The position numbers were made by a program, and so were the translations under genes. From positions 62,001 through 126,000 of the forward strand of contig JABYQS010000051.1 of the NCBI GenBank assembly GCA_022592435.1: a stretch of DNA of 64,000 nt, written 5' to 3'. Positions 1-11,997 of this stretch are shown here, one piece after another. The DNA comes from Cerioporus squamosus. Lineage: Eukaryota > Basidiomycota > Agaricomycetes > Polyporales > Polyporaceae. Positions within the stretch are counted from its first letter, which is position 1, and the number at the start of each line of letters is the position of its first letter. The notes beneath the pieces are model-generated. The model made no database searches. It was given only the letters and a program-made list of their open reading frames with translations, and was not told the DNA's origin.

Positions 1-3000
1 CCGTCATCTTCTGTCTGCTCCTCAACCGCGTCTACTTCTTTCGAGACCGCCACCTGACTACCTCCGCGCTGTCCCGCACTCGGGCCGACCTCTGCGAGAT
101 CCTCGCTATGCGCGCTCTGCGCGAACACGCGCATAACATGCTGGAGCTTGCGCTTGTGCTGACCACGACTTGGCCCGTCTACTCCGGCGCACCCACGGGA
201 CTCTTGGCGCGTGCTCGTGAAGAGAACGATGATGACCTAGAAGATCGGGTCGGGAACGCGATTGAGATGGCCATCTTGAGTCAGGCGAAGCGGTTTATCA
301 AGAGCTCTCCGTGTCAGAGGGTCATTGACGGCATATGGATGTGAGTTGCTAGTTATATGCATGTTATGGCGCGAGTTGACACGCGTCGTAGAGGCAAAAT
401 AGTGTATCAGGCGGAAAGCACACGTTCAATTCTGTCAGATGTAGGCAACGCGGATGGTAGCACTAGGATGTTGGTCCGCTGACGATAGTTCTAGACGTAT
501 AAGCGCAATCCTATACACTTCTACGATCCCCACAAGGCACCCTTGCTAGATCACTACCGGTACGTTGTGCCTGTCTCACATCTGGTCCGAGACTTACAAC
601 CCACGACAAACAGACTGAAAGTACCTGCGATACGCTCGGTGCTCGAATACATGAAGTGAGGTAGAACTTCGGAGCTGGTGCATTCTGTTCTAACGACCTG
701 TTCCAGCTTCCTCATCTTGTTCCTCCTGTTTGTCTGCGCCATCGAGTTCAGCATATATGACCAGATCAACTTCACAGAGATTGTCTTCATGGTATATGCC
801 CTCGGCTTCACATTGGAGAAGGTCGCCGCGATGCAGGAGCACGGTATAAAAGGTATGATAAATGACGAGTGCATGACGTAGCGTTGACTAACCATGCTGC
901 GTAGTATACTTCAAGGGCACTTGGGTGAGAATCATTCATCATCTACGCATGTCATGGGTTCTGACCCCATGTAGAACGGTTTCGACCTGGCATTCGGTAT
1001 GTCGCATCCCGCAATATGTGGTGCCCCTCCTAACCTTACTTCTTAGTCACACTATACTGCACATACGCCATAATGAGATTAGTCGGTGTCTACGACGACC
1101 GTAAGTTTCTTCCAATCTCCTGAACAAGGTTCGGAAGCTGACGCTCGTAGATCGTTGGGCGAGGGAGATGGGAATCAACTCGCTCGCGCTCATTGCGGTC
1201 CTGATGTTTCCGAGGCAAGAGCCATAGCCATCCCCTTGGTGCCAATACTCACAATCAGTTTAGGTTGGCGTTCGTCACGTTCAAGAACAACGTGATGGTC
1301 CTGTCGCTGCGAGCCATGATCATCCAATTTGTGGTGCTCATGATCATCGCGGCGTTCTGTTTCGGAGGGTTCCTCTATGCCCTATGGACGTAAGTCAGCA
1401 ACACCTGCGCGTGTTCTCGACATCTCACAGTTCTCCTCTGTTAGGCTGGGCAAGGATAATGCCGGGTGGGTTGCTCGCAGTTCATATGCGGCTAGTGCAG
1501 TCTAATACCCTCCTCATATCAGGTATAGTGCTGGAACAGTCGCATGGTGGATGCTCGATCTATGGTTTGGTCTGGATGCCAGTGGCTTTGACAACTCGTG
1601 TATGTGACCTTTTCCCCTTGAACACGACACTAGCTGACGGAAGGTGCAGCCAAGTTCCACCCCGTATTTGGCCCTGTGCTCATGATAACATATGCTTGCC
1701 TGAGCAACACACTGCTCCTGACAGGTACGTCCTGTGCTGTTACTCGTTACATCACCTCGTGACATCGGCGCGCCTATGTCTAGTTCTTGTCTCTGTAAGT
1801 AACTCACTAAGGTATGGAATAGAGGGCGGAAAGCTGACATGCCATACAGATTCTGTCGCATACATTCTCGACGATCAACGACGACGCCCAAGCAGAGGTG
1901 AACTGCCCATGATGTTCATGATCTGTTGCGAATATGCTGAGAAGCTTCCGCAGGCTATGTTCCGTCGTGCGGTGTCTACCATCGAGGGGTGAGTCGCACC
2001 ATAGAACCTGCCGACGTCATAATTCTGACTCTCCATGCAGCGTCAAGGCTGACTCTCTCTTCTCATATCAACCGCCCGTCAACCTCTTGGCGCTCTGTAT
2101 CATGCTTCCTGCCAGCTATATCCTGACTCCTCGTTGGTTCCACAAAGTGAGACCCTGATGCAACGTCATCCAGAAGTATTCCTCTGACGTGCTCGGGGTT
2201 GGCCTAGGTCAACGTCTTCATGATCCGATTGACCAGCTTCCCGATTCTCTTGTTCATCGCGCTATACGAGAGACAAGCCAAGCGTTCCGGAGCATTCACG
2301 TTCTATGAGACGGTATCGGCGGCGGCGGAGAAGATCTTCGACACTCTCCCCCGTCATTTGAAGCGACTCAGTACGTCCGTCAATCTGAACGACAGGCGCA
2401 TGATGCTCATAATCGACATATCTTTCAGCATTCTTTGAGGGCCTCACTGGTCCGGAAGCCGACATCGATGCTGTGAGGATCCTCGCTGCTACTCTTCACG
2501 ATGATCGTTGATTTCATTCTGGTGACTCAGATATTTGAACTTGAGGAAGAGCTAGAAGAGAGCGCGCTGGACCTGGAGGAGACGGACGATGTCCCGCCTA
2601 TTGAAGCCGCTCGCCGCCGCCTCTCTCAAGTCTCCCGGAGGCGACCGTCCGGTACTTCGCAGCATGCTCGTCGACCATCCACCTCAACTGGACGTTCAAC
2701 ACCACCCGTGCCTGCATCCCCTCAGAAGACCGAGTTCTCGGCTCCGGGTCCGTCATCCACTCCTCAAAGCCAGTCACAATCGCTGCACCCTCCGGGGCAT
2801 ATCCATCTCCCGCGCCCCCGCGTCAACTCCATTGTCACCCGCGGGCTTGACATGGCTCAAGCCGCTGCAAGTCCACTGGCGCAAATTTTCCAGCCTCTCG
2901 TCGTGGACGACGACTTGATCCCGGAAGAGTCGGAGTCTGAGGCCCCGGGTGCGTCAGGGCCTGCTGGCCATGGGAGTGGAGGAGCGCCACCCGCTATGGT

Positions 3001-3469
3001 CAGTTATGGCCCCGCGACCCGCCGACGACTCATGTCCTTGCACGCTGCGCCTGCTCCGCCTAGGCGTCTGCGCACCTATTCCGTAGCCGGACAAGGTCAT
3101 CCTCCGCCTGGTGTCGGCGCGAGTACGGGACAGCAGAGGGCTATGGTGCCACCGGCGAGAGCAGTACGGCGTTGAGACGGTTCCCGACGAACAGCCCTCC
3201 TCCTCGAAGTCAGCTCGGTCTACTTCTCGCTCAGGCGCCATTGTCGGAGAGCCCCGATGAGCGCTCGGGACGGATGGAGGATGCAATCGAGCAACAGCAG
3301 CGAGCGATGGGAGGGCAAGTCGCGAGAACCACGGGAGACAGCTAGTCAGCTAGAGACCGAAGGCAGTCATGAGACGTCGGAATGGGAGCGGAGGCTGGAG
3401 AGCATCGAGGAAAGGCAGAAGCGGATCGAGGAGATGCTCGTAGAGATCTCGAAGAACCTGCGACGCTGA
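1..3469 (+). CDS. YVC1: Yvc1-type vacuolar TRP cation channel (5' end outside window)
   Basis: Vacuolar-membrane TRP channel that releases stored calcium. The window opens inside the N-terminal cytosolic part. Exons end at 340 and run 392-440 and 494-559, then continue through about a dozen more small exons. Spliced, they give the family's conserved segment ending KAPLLDHYR and six hydrophobic helices between about 700 and 2300 (for example FLILFLLFVCAIEF, VVLMIIAAFCFGGFLYALW), with the pore region near FGLDASGFDN. After the last helix come an acidic stretch (ELEEELEESALDLEE) and a Pro/Ser-rich tail. The end is set by a coiled coil, ERRLESIEERQKRIEEM, finishing NLRR-stop at 3469, usual for fungal Yvc1. 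The tail changes frame near 3090-3130 and 3317-3350. This needs either very short introns or marks indels, so the C-terminal model is the weak part. Confidence 0.88.
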
Positions 3470-4097
3470 CTCGGTCTGGTTCTGGATACGCAGAAGATAT
3501 CCTGCTCATGCATCGCATGTATATTCCACACATGTGCGTACACACGGATGCTAGAGATGTGGTATAAGTACAAGTTGCATTCATGATGCATGTGGGATCC
3601 CTGACATATACAGGTGATCTTCCACTTCATGACTCGACTCGTTGATAATTCTCCAGGTCATGATGCCAGCAATCGACGTGGAGGTTAACGTAACCTGCAG
3701 TGGCAACGCTACAAATCCTTCCCCGGCATCGTACGGGGATCCTAGCCGTACTTTGATCAACCATAGGTGCGAGGCTCGTTTTCACGTGGTTTCTATCTGA
3801 CGTCCTTGCTCGGCTTCCAAAAATTGTGCGGCAGGTAGACGGGTCCAGGCTTCTCGATTCGATCGTCGGATTCACCCGCAGATTAACCATCGAGGATCTC
3901 TTCGGTTCCCCGAGTGGTCTCCACACTGTCCCAACAGTACGGTGAGTTCGCGCAATATGGCTTGTGTCTTCACCGAAGAGGCTGCAACATACGGGTCGAG
4001 ACTATGACATAGTTATGCTTTAATTGGCGTACGCTCTGCAGGCGCATCTGTGTCTATGGCCGCAACTCTTACTCCACCACGACCGTGCATCGCTGGT

Positions 4098-4565
4098 GGT
4101 TAAGTCGCACGCCTGCAATATATTGAACACCTGCTCCACTCTTCTTCACATTCGGAGAAGATCCAGAGGCCAGACCGCCGGCATCCTCGGCCACCCTTTT
4201 ACCTTCCTGCTTAGCGGGGCTAACCGTCAGCCTCCCCTCCCGCAGGTATAAAAGCAGGGACAGGACGCGTCTCCCTCCTCATCTAACTTCAACTTGGACT
4301 CGCATGTCCTCTCACCTCTACCTCTTCCACCTCACTCGTCCACCCGATCGTACTCGTCTCAACCACCCTGTCGTCTGGTCCGCGTTGTCCCTGTGCTTGA
4401 GTGGAACGGCTTCGGTGAGTCCTTATGTTCTCATTCTCTCACCCAGCTTCGATAGACGTGCACACGTCTACCCTCCTGCAAGACCAGGGAATGGGGATGT
4501 GGTCATCGGGGCTCGCCCCGGAGGTGTGACCTTTGCCTACTAGTTGACATGGTCGAGGCGCTCGG
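4098..4565 (+). repeat. Dispersed repeat, copy A (short form)
   Basis: Matches the reverse complement of 12552-13464 over most of its length. Shared blocks in order are a stretch from GTTAAGTCGCACGCCTGCAAT, a GGCCAGACCGCCGGCATCCT block, a TATA element in a CTCCCGCAGGTATAAA context, a start ATG followed by TCCTCTCACCTCTACCTC, a block encoding PVVWSALSLCLSG, and a block encoding ARPGGVTFA. Copy A is about half as long as copy B because it lacks roughly 430 bp after the start region and a further stretch after the GGTGAGTCC. Its ORF (4304-4543, 79 aa) is therefore a joined-up remnant and I do not regard it as a functional gene. Confidence 0.85.
4249..4254 (+). promoter_or_regulatory. TATA box in repeat copy A
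   Basis: TATAAA lies about 50 bp before the ATG at 4304. The same element in the same context is present in copy B, so the repeat carries a core promoter as well as coding-like sequence. Confidence 0.5.
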
Positions 4566-5078
4566 TATCCACCCGCTGGTGGCTCCTCGTGGTATCCCTG
4601 AGCATCCCTGAGCATCCTCTACAACTATCGGCTCCATTCGCAGGCTTATTGTCACACGGCCCAGAGGGCCGTCGGTTGCCTCGTTGAAGCTTCAACTACC
4701 TGTCCATCCTTGTTACAACCTTGATAGTGTATCAAGTCCTCATACTCGTCCGCCATGACCATGAAACCCTGCATGTGCCCTTTTCGATCAATCAATATTT
4801 TTCCCAGTCTTCCCGAGGGGGTTGGCAAGACCGAATGTCCCTTTCGCATTTCCCCGATGCCGCTGAGCTGAATTGTAGCCAGCCGTATCCGAACGAGCTC
4901 GAGACTTCTCTCTGTCGAACTACGTATGCACAGACCGACGTTTGAGCCAAGCAAAGGGAAGGCAGTAGCGCCCTCGATCTATTATAGCCTCTCGCAGAGG
5001 CACCTTTTGGCCGCGCGCAACGGCGGCTAGGTATACATGACCATGTATCGTTATCGACGTAGTCGTAGAGGAAACCCC

Positions 5079-6820
5079 CTAATAGATGCCCGGAATGAAC
5101 TTGTACTTGACGATGGAGCAGTACTTCTCCCAGTCCTTGCCGTACTTGAGCGCGCACCGCTCAAAGTCACGGCCGCAGCGGTGGATGAGGACGACGATGA
5201 AGAAGATGGAGTAGAAGTATGGAATCGCGGAGCACGTTCCTTGGACGAGACCCCAGGTGAGCGACATGGTCCAGTCCGCGACATAGTTCTGCCGACGGGA
5301 GTTGGGTCAATGGTTGCCACGGCGTGGAAGACAACGAGGACACTTACGGGCTTTCGCGAGTAGCGCCACCAGCCGTCTGTGAGCAGACGGTTGCCGTGCG
5401 CGGTCTGGATGTAGGTGGGGTTCTTGAGCGTGCCCCAGGGCAGCTGCGGGAACGTCTTGCGGTAGGTCGTGATGCCCTGCGTCTGCATCTTGAAGCGGCT
5501 CTTTTGCGACATGGACGTGTCCCAGATGTAGTACGCGGTGAGGAGCGTGGCGTAGAGCGCAACGTAAGTGGGCGTCGAGAAGCGGTAGTTCTCCGGGTCG
5601 TGCGATGCCATGTAGACAACGGAGTAGATGTACGACTGCATGGGCGGTGAGAAAGGTGAGTGACTGAGCAATAGAGGTAGAAGGGACAGAAGGGATGAAG
5701 TACGCACGAAAGGCACACCGGCGAAGTTCCAGAAGATGACGAGGAAGCCCCACTTCTCGTGGAACATGTCCCAGGTTTGGGGGATGCACTCCTCACCCTT
5801 GCCGCAGGCGTTGAGGTACAACCAGGTTGCGAGAACCATGAACGCCATGTTCTGTCCCGTATCGTCAGCGTCCGCATCATGCAGCGAAATGGGGGAAGAA
5901 CATACGGGGGTTACATAGCCGTACTGCTCGTACTGCTTGCACGCGCCCGAGACGGACATGAAGAAGACGATGACCCACGGGATGCGGACCTCAAGCCACA
6001 TCTTGAGGTCGACAGGGCCAATGCGGGGGTTCAAGCACGCGCCCATGAAGACGTCGTAGATGAAGCTGCCGGACATGCGAATCTGGTTCCCGGTCGCGAC
6101 CGTGATGAAGTACATGAAGAAGGACACGCCGAAGCCGTAGATCATCGCGACGGTCATGAGGTGACCGAAGTTGTCGATGATGGCGGTAAGGCGGAAGATG
6201 TTGTAGTAGTGCAGGGCGGCAGCGGTGATCATGGTGATGTAGATGCAGCCGATGGCGTTGCACTTGTACATGAGGGTGCGGTAGTTGAGCGACGGGACGG
6301 GGAGACCTTCTTGCATGTAGCCGGGGACGACCCAGGCGAGGAAGAGCTGGTAGACGATGAGGCCGGTGTACACTTTCCATGCGTACAGGTTCGGACTCGC
6401 GTCCTGGCCGCGTGAATTAGGTTCAAGACAGACAGCAAATGTCATTTGAACTCACCACGCGGATGTGCTCCCACATACGCCAGAGGAAGGGCTTGATGTC
6501 ATCGACCGAGGAAGGGTGGACGAGCTTGCCGTCATAGAACACGAGACATATCCAGAGGTAGTACATGAGGATGGGGAAGCCGGTCATGATCGCGAGGACG
6601 CCCCATGGTCCACCGAATTCGTACCTGCGGCGGGTGAGCTGTCAGCAGTCATAAAGCAGGCGGGGACGTACTCGGTGTGCTTGTCGAGCTCCTTGTCGCG
6701 CTTGATGCCCTCCGCGGTGGGGATGACGACTCTGCTGACCTGGAGCTTGTCCATGTCGGCGCTCCCATCGCTGGGCACATTGCGCTGCCTGATTCCGGTG
6801 CCGTTTTCCGCGCCTGCCAT
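5079..6820 (-). CDS. ERG4: C-24(28) sterol reductase Erg4
   Basis: Catalyses the last step of ergosterol synthesis, reducing the C-24(28) double bond with NADPH in the ER membrane. Five introns (about 6625-6672, 6405-6460, 5852-5906, 5647-5708, 5288-5346) join six exons into roughly 490 aa. Family marks are YEFGGPWGV near the N terminus, [14 protein letters not shown], the loop [57 protein letters not shown] and the C-terminal [21 protein letters not shown]. The match is to Erg4 rather than to C-14 reductase Erg24. About eight or nine membrane helices are visible. I chose the ATG at 6820 (MAGAENG). It is head-to-head with MPE1, with 352 bp between the start codons. Confidence 0.95.
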
Positions 6821-7172
6821 GGTCGACGACGAGGGCCAAGAGACGTGGGCGCAGATGGGCGTGTCCAGCAAATCCACGATCGCACCACTTTACAGTATTT
6901 AGGCGTCCGGCGTCCGCGGAACGACCCGTACGCGACCGGCGCTCCTGACGCGTTCTCTCTCACGTGGCCGTGCCGGCACAACAGTCCAACCCCGACAAAC
7001 TCCGAGTGGCTCCGACTCGCTCTTTGCCGAACTCGGTGAGAGCTCCCACTGGCAGGCTGGCAGTCGCTAACCAGGACACACACACTCGACCGCCACCACC
7101 ATCCTCCTCACAGTCTCTGCTCCACGCTCACCTGTATTACTAGAGCAGCCATAATCCATTGTTCTACATCTC
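6821..7172. promoter_or_regulatory. Shared divergent promoter ERG4 / MPE1
   Basis: 352 bp between two head-to-head start codons. It contains an ACGCGT box near 6949, pyrimidine-rich stretches next to the MPE1 start, and no clear TATA element. No gene is seen here. Confidence 0.5.
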
Positions 7173-9311
7173 ATGGCCTCGTCCGTGTTCTACAAGTTCC
7201 GCTCCCAGCGAGATGAGTCTCGAGTGACATTCGATGGCACCGGCATCTCCGTGTTCGACCTCAAGAAAGAAATCATCCTAGCCAACAACCTTAGTAAGGC
7301 CAATGACTTTGACCTTGTCGTTCTCGACAGCTCTGGAGAAGGTCTGTCACCTCGTGCTCAGGTTCGCCACCCTGCTCATCTGGAAATATGCGCAGAATAC
7401 AGAGACGATTCGTCAATCATCCCCCGTTCTTCCTCGGTAGTGGTGAAGCGAGTGCCTGCGCGTCCTGGGCGGGGAGGCGTCGCGAGATACCTTGGCTCAG
7501 CCGGAGGTCCGTCACAAGCAAACACAGACCATTCAGCGAAGGGTACCGGAGGCGGGGGCAATACATGGCATAGACCTGGCGGTCATATGTCCAAGCGTTT
7601 CGATGGCAGGGAACCGAAGGAGGAGCCAAAGGCGACTCAGCAGCCGCCCCAACCAGTACGTCCACTCGTTTCGCTTCGTTGTTGCAACGAGCTGAACTTT
7701 CCTCCAGGTACCCCTCCCGAGCGGAGTAGCGAACGAAGATGAAGCAGCCGCTATGGCAGCCATGTTCCAAGCACAGACGGCGAACTGGGAGGAGGCCCAG
7801 GAAAAGATGTCACAGTTGGTGTCGCGCTCACGCGCTCTCCCTTGTTCACGTAGTAGCATATATTCTAATGAATCTCGTTTTGCCCCGTCTCGTGTTTGTC
7901 TTCCACACCTATAGCCACGCGCGTATTCCCAACTCATCCCGCGGCGGCGCCCCTCGGGGTGGGAAACCATATCAGGCCTCACACCAGCATTCTGATCGAC
8001 CGCTGCCTCCAAGTTATGTCTGTTACCGATGTGGTCAGAAAGGTTCGTGTATCCTTCCGCTCGGTAGCCCTTCCATTATTCCTAAGCCTCCTCCACAGGA
8101 CACTGGATTCAGGACTGCCCGACCAATAACGACCGCGAGTTCGACAATCGACCGCGCATCAAGAGAACGACAGGCATTCCTCGGAGCTTCCTCAAGGCAG
8201 TTGATAACCCGACCACGGGTGCGCTCGGTCAGGGTGTCATGGTCACCCCTGAAGGAGGTTACGTCGTCGCTCAGCCTGACTCGTACGTGAATTTCGTTCT
8301 GCTGCACAATATGTGAATCCAGCTGACATACCCGTCAACAGTGCTTCTTGGCAGCGGCAAGTCAATCGACACAAGGGTCTGACTGAAGCTGACATCCGAG
8401 AACGAACACCCTCCGACCCCACGTTGACATGTCCCATCGACGGGAAGCTCTTCCGGGATGCCGTCAAGACGCCGTGCTGCGGCACGCTCTACTGTGAAGA
8501 ATGTGTGCAGACGCACCTGCTGGAGCGCGACTTCCTGTGCCCGAACTGCGCGCGCAAGATTCCGAGCCTGGACAAGCTGATCATCGACAAGCCGACGCGG
8601 GCGCGTGTGCACGACTATGTCGACAGCGAGATCGAGAGGAGCAGGCAGGAGGTGGAGAAGGCCGACAGGCAAGAGGCCGCGGAGGACAAGTCTCAAACGG
8701 ATGGTGCCAGCGCGGATGGCGACAAGGTGCGTCTTCCCCTGACTCTTTCCCTTCGTGCGGGCCACAGAACTGAGTACCATGCACAGGGCGCGTCAAAGAC
8801 AAGCGAAGGTGCGAACGGCGGCGGCGAGGGCGAAGAAGGGTTCTACAACGACGTCCAGGGCATGGACATGACCCAGATCATCTCGCAGATCCAAGCGCAG
8901 ATTCAGCAGCTCCAGGTCATGCTCAACAACACCTCGCTCCCCGCGCAGGTGCGCCAGCAGGCGCAGCTCAAGCACCAGCAGCTGCAGATGGACCTCCAGC
9001 AGGCGCAGACGGTCGCTGCTATGGCCGCGGCGCAGTCGTTCAACATGCCCGCGATGACCGGAGGGATGGGTGGCGGTATGGCAGGAGCCATGGGCGGTGG
9101 TATGGGTGGTGGCGGCATGGGGATGCAGGGCGAGTATCGGCAGTGGACGAACCCGTTCTCGAACCAGCAACCTGCGGGCCAGGACTCGGCGTATCAGCGG
9201 CTTCCGCTGAACAACCGGCGGAGGCCATTGAAGAGGGATAGGCCTTCGGATTTCTTGGAGATCGCAGGGGCTCAGCAGGGTGACGCCAAGGCTGCACGAT
9301 ATTGGGAGTGA
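7173..9311 (+). CDS. MPE1: Mpe1/RBBP6-type pre-mRNA 3'-end processing factor
   Basis: Subunit of the cleavage and polyadenylation factor. It binds RNA and acts in 3'-end formation in the nucleus. Domains in order are an N-terminal DWNN ubiquitin-like domain (from MASSVFYKFRSQRDESRVTF to LVVLDSS), a low-complexity linker, a CCHC zinc knuckle spliced across 8040-8105 (CYRCGQKGHWIQDCP), and a RING/U-box-like zinc domain (CPIDGKLFRDAVKTPCCGTL, then CEECVQTHLL and CPNC). After these come a charged helix, a Gln-rich coiled segment and a Gly/Met-rich run of GGGM repeats. About six short introns give roughly 580 aa. This DWNN-knuckle-RING order is diagnostic of Mpe1/RBBP6. The 3' end converges on VPS5 with 194 bp between stops. 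Confidence 0.95.
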
Positions 9312-9505
9312 GGGTAGCGTGTCGGTCGATGTTCACTTTGTACTTGCGTGGGGCGGACATCGCATAGCCAGACTTACTAGACACGGAGTCACTGCTCTCG
9401 ACTTTTCACGCACGTATCCTCGAGACCATCCGGAATCATAATAAGCATTACTGATCCTAGAGTACAAAACAGACGAGGGATCCATGGCGGGAACGAGAAG
9501 CAATC

Positions 9506-11997
9506 TCATGACACAGATATGGTAGGGGAATCTGGCGGACGCTGCTGGCTCTGCGGCGCAACGCGTTTGAGCAGCGATTGTTGGTAGCACTCCCATGCAG
9601 TGATCAGCTGGAGGAACCCGTAAGTCCAGACTTCGCAACACCACGGTCCGGCAGACGCACCTGCTTCTGCCGAGCAATCATGCCCTCTAAGTATGCTTCG
9701 AGGGAGTTCTTGAAGTCCTCAATACGCTCCTGCTCGAAACGCGCGACCTCGGTCTTGACGAGCCGCGAAACGTGGTCGAACTCCTGCTTCGCGTCCAATG
9801 CTCGCCGTTCCGCCTCCGCGACGATAGCGAGCGAGCGGCTGAGCTGGTCGGAGGCTAGCCGGCCTTGTGCGCGGTTCGTCTCGTGTGTCTGCTTCGTGCG
9901 TCGCAAGTGTGCGTCTGCGCTTTGCCACGCGTGATAGATGCGTACGCGAGAGCTAAATGCAAGCTGGGGGGACGTCAGAGATTGAACAGGGAACAGGGAA
10001 CAAAGGCTTGCGCATACCCGGACAGAGTTGATCAGGCGAGCGTATTCGTCCGCTTGACATCGATCGTCATCAGCGTAGAATAGAAGAAGGAATGGGTGGG
10101 TTACATACCCGTGCTGAGGACTGTCGCGACTTCCTGGTTCCCCTGGATCGTTTGCAGCTCCTGCGCTTTACGCTCTACCTCTGCGAGCCCTAGCAGCGAT
10201 GCGGACAGCTGGTTCCCAACATCGCATGCAGCCAAGTCTGCTATGGCCTGTGCGAACTCGCCAGCGGCAGCTGCGATTTCGGAGCGCTGCTTCGCAACAG
10301 CTTCGATCGCCTTGACGAGACCACGGAGCTGCGTCTCTAGGCTGTCGAGGTAGCCCTTCTGCCTGTCGAACCACTCGTCTGTCTCGTAAAACCTAGGCCC
10401 TGCGATCGTCTGGCCGAGTGCTGCCATGAGACCGCCCTTCTCCTGGGCCATTTCGGCCTTCCGGTGCTTGATCTATAACAGAGGTTTTGAATGAGGTCAT
10501 TCAACACAGTGCAGGAGAGGACGCACATCCAGCGCGAACGTGTCGCTCTCCAGGAACAGCTTCAGGTCCGTGTCCTTCTGAAGCACGGGATGGTTCGCGA
10601 TCTTCTGGATGCACTTCTCCAGCGCTAGTCGACGCTGCTGCACAAACTCCTCGTCGAACCGACCGAATGGGTTCTTATCAGGAACGGGAGGAACGACGAC
10701 CCCGGGGTTGTTCATGGAGAGCGTCTCGTATAGCCAAAGGAAGTCGGAGTATCGTCGTAGGACAGAGAATGTGGATTTCTTGTACATGGGTGACGTTGTC
10801 TATAGACAGTACCGGTCAGCCAGCAGCTCATGCAGGGCTTCGATTCAGATGATCACCTTGGTGTGTACAGTGTACATGGTATATGCGCGGATGGGATCGC
10901 CGACTCGTTGCGGGTCGTCCACCGTAATCACGAAGACGGGCTGGATCCCATTCTCCCTCTTGGTAGCAGGTACAGAAGAAATTGACGTGGAAGGCTTGTC
11001 ACTATCAGGAATGTGCCACAGGATTGAAGGAGCGCGATAGCTGACTCACCGACGCTGCTCTCTGTGCCGCCTCTCTCGACGCCGCCCTCTTGGCAATAGT
11101 CTGCGCAATAGGTTGGTCGTCGTCATCCGAGTCCGAGTCCTGTTGTGTTTGTCTGACTGTCGGCTCTGGTGGGGCATACTGCGTTTGCGTCTGCCATCCG
11201 TCCGCACCCTGCCATCCACCAAGTGTCTCCCCGCCTATTGAGAGACCAGCGATGGACCGTTCGAGTGTACTGGGCTGATTGAGAGGATTGAATGCAGCAG
11301 GTTCAGTCTTGAGGGTTTGGGAAGAGAAGGACGCGGTCGAACCGCGTGAGACATGTCCGAGTGTGCGGTTCGGGACCTCGGCGACGCTCGTGCGACGTGC
11401 AGGCGGTGGCGTTGGGGACTTGGTGGGTTCCTCAGCAGGGGGTGTCGCTACCTTAGCAGGTTCGGGTTCTGAGGGCTTGAGAGGCTCCTCCGACTCCGTA
11501 GAGATGCTCTCACGGAAGCCGCGCGACGTCCCGTTCGCTGCCTCAGCCGCTGCCTCCTCTGCTGCTGCTGCCGCCTCCGCTGCATTAAACGCTGCAGTGT
11601 CAAGAGGGTCCGGCTTTGGTTCCTCTTGGGCTTCAGGTTCTTGTGCGGTCTCTTCGTCGCGGGGCTGAACCTCGTCCCGATCAGAATGGTCGTGAAACCC
11701 ACGAGGCTCAGTGTCCGCGAACGCGTTATGAGTGAAGGCGGTAGGAGAGGTGTTGCCGCCAAATGCGAATGACTCCTCATTGAATGATGGAACAGGTTGA
11801 CCAAAGCTTGCCCATGGATCGGGTGAATTTGACCTAGGCTTCGCGAATGGGTCCTCGAACGGGTTCTGAAGCGCGTCTCGTGAAGGCAGTAGGTCGTCGA
11901 AGCCGTCCATGGTAGAGTCTCCGCCGGAGTGCGTGCTATTGCTCAAGAGAGGTAGCTCAAACCCGCTAGGTATCACAGGGATGTCTGCTTGAGACAC
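9506..11997 (-). CDS. VPS5: Vps5 sorting nexin (retromer PX-BAR subunit)
   Basis: PX-BAR sorting nexin of the retromer, which shapes endosomal tubules for return of cargo to the Golgi. The long disordered N-terminal part (about 330 aa) has NPFEDPF motifs and acidic SDSDDDDQ. The PX domain runs from PVFVITVDDPQRVGDPIRAY through RRYSDFLWLYE to PVPDKNPFGRF, holding the phosphoinositide-binding RRYSDF motif. The BAR region (from about 10450 down) is long amphipathic helices such as EWFDRQKGYLDSLETQLRGL. A last small exon after an intron at about 9607-9659 ends LITAWECYQQSLLKR. About 700 aa. The start at 11997 (MSQADIPVIPSG) is the first ATG of a long open exon. Another PX-BAR nexin, MVP1, lies 10 kb away. 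Confidence 0.94.

Larger units (their letters stand above)
3470..5078. other. Gap between YVC1 and ERG4 holding repeat copy A
   Basis: Tail-to-tail gap, since both flanking genes end here. About 4098-4565 is a dispersed repeat (separate entry). Small tandem copies of GAGCATCCCT lie near 4595-4615. I see no gene with a domain or a believable splice pattern in the rest. Confidence 0.6.

Noticed and set aside
4304..4543. 79-aa ORF in repeat copy A as a gene
   Set aside because: Composed of joined blocks that are separated in copy B, with no domain or signal. Better seen as a deletion remnant.
5759..6415. 218-aa plus-strand ORF opposite ERG4
   Set aside because: Antisense shadow with biased composition (Asp/Val/Gly/His) and no domain, while the other strand encodes a complete Erg4.
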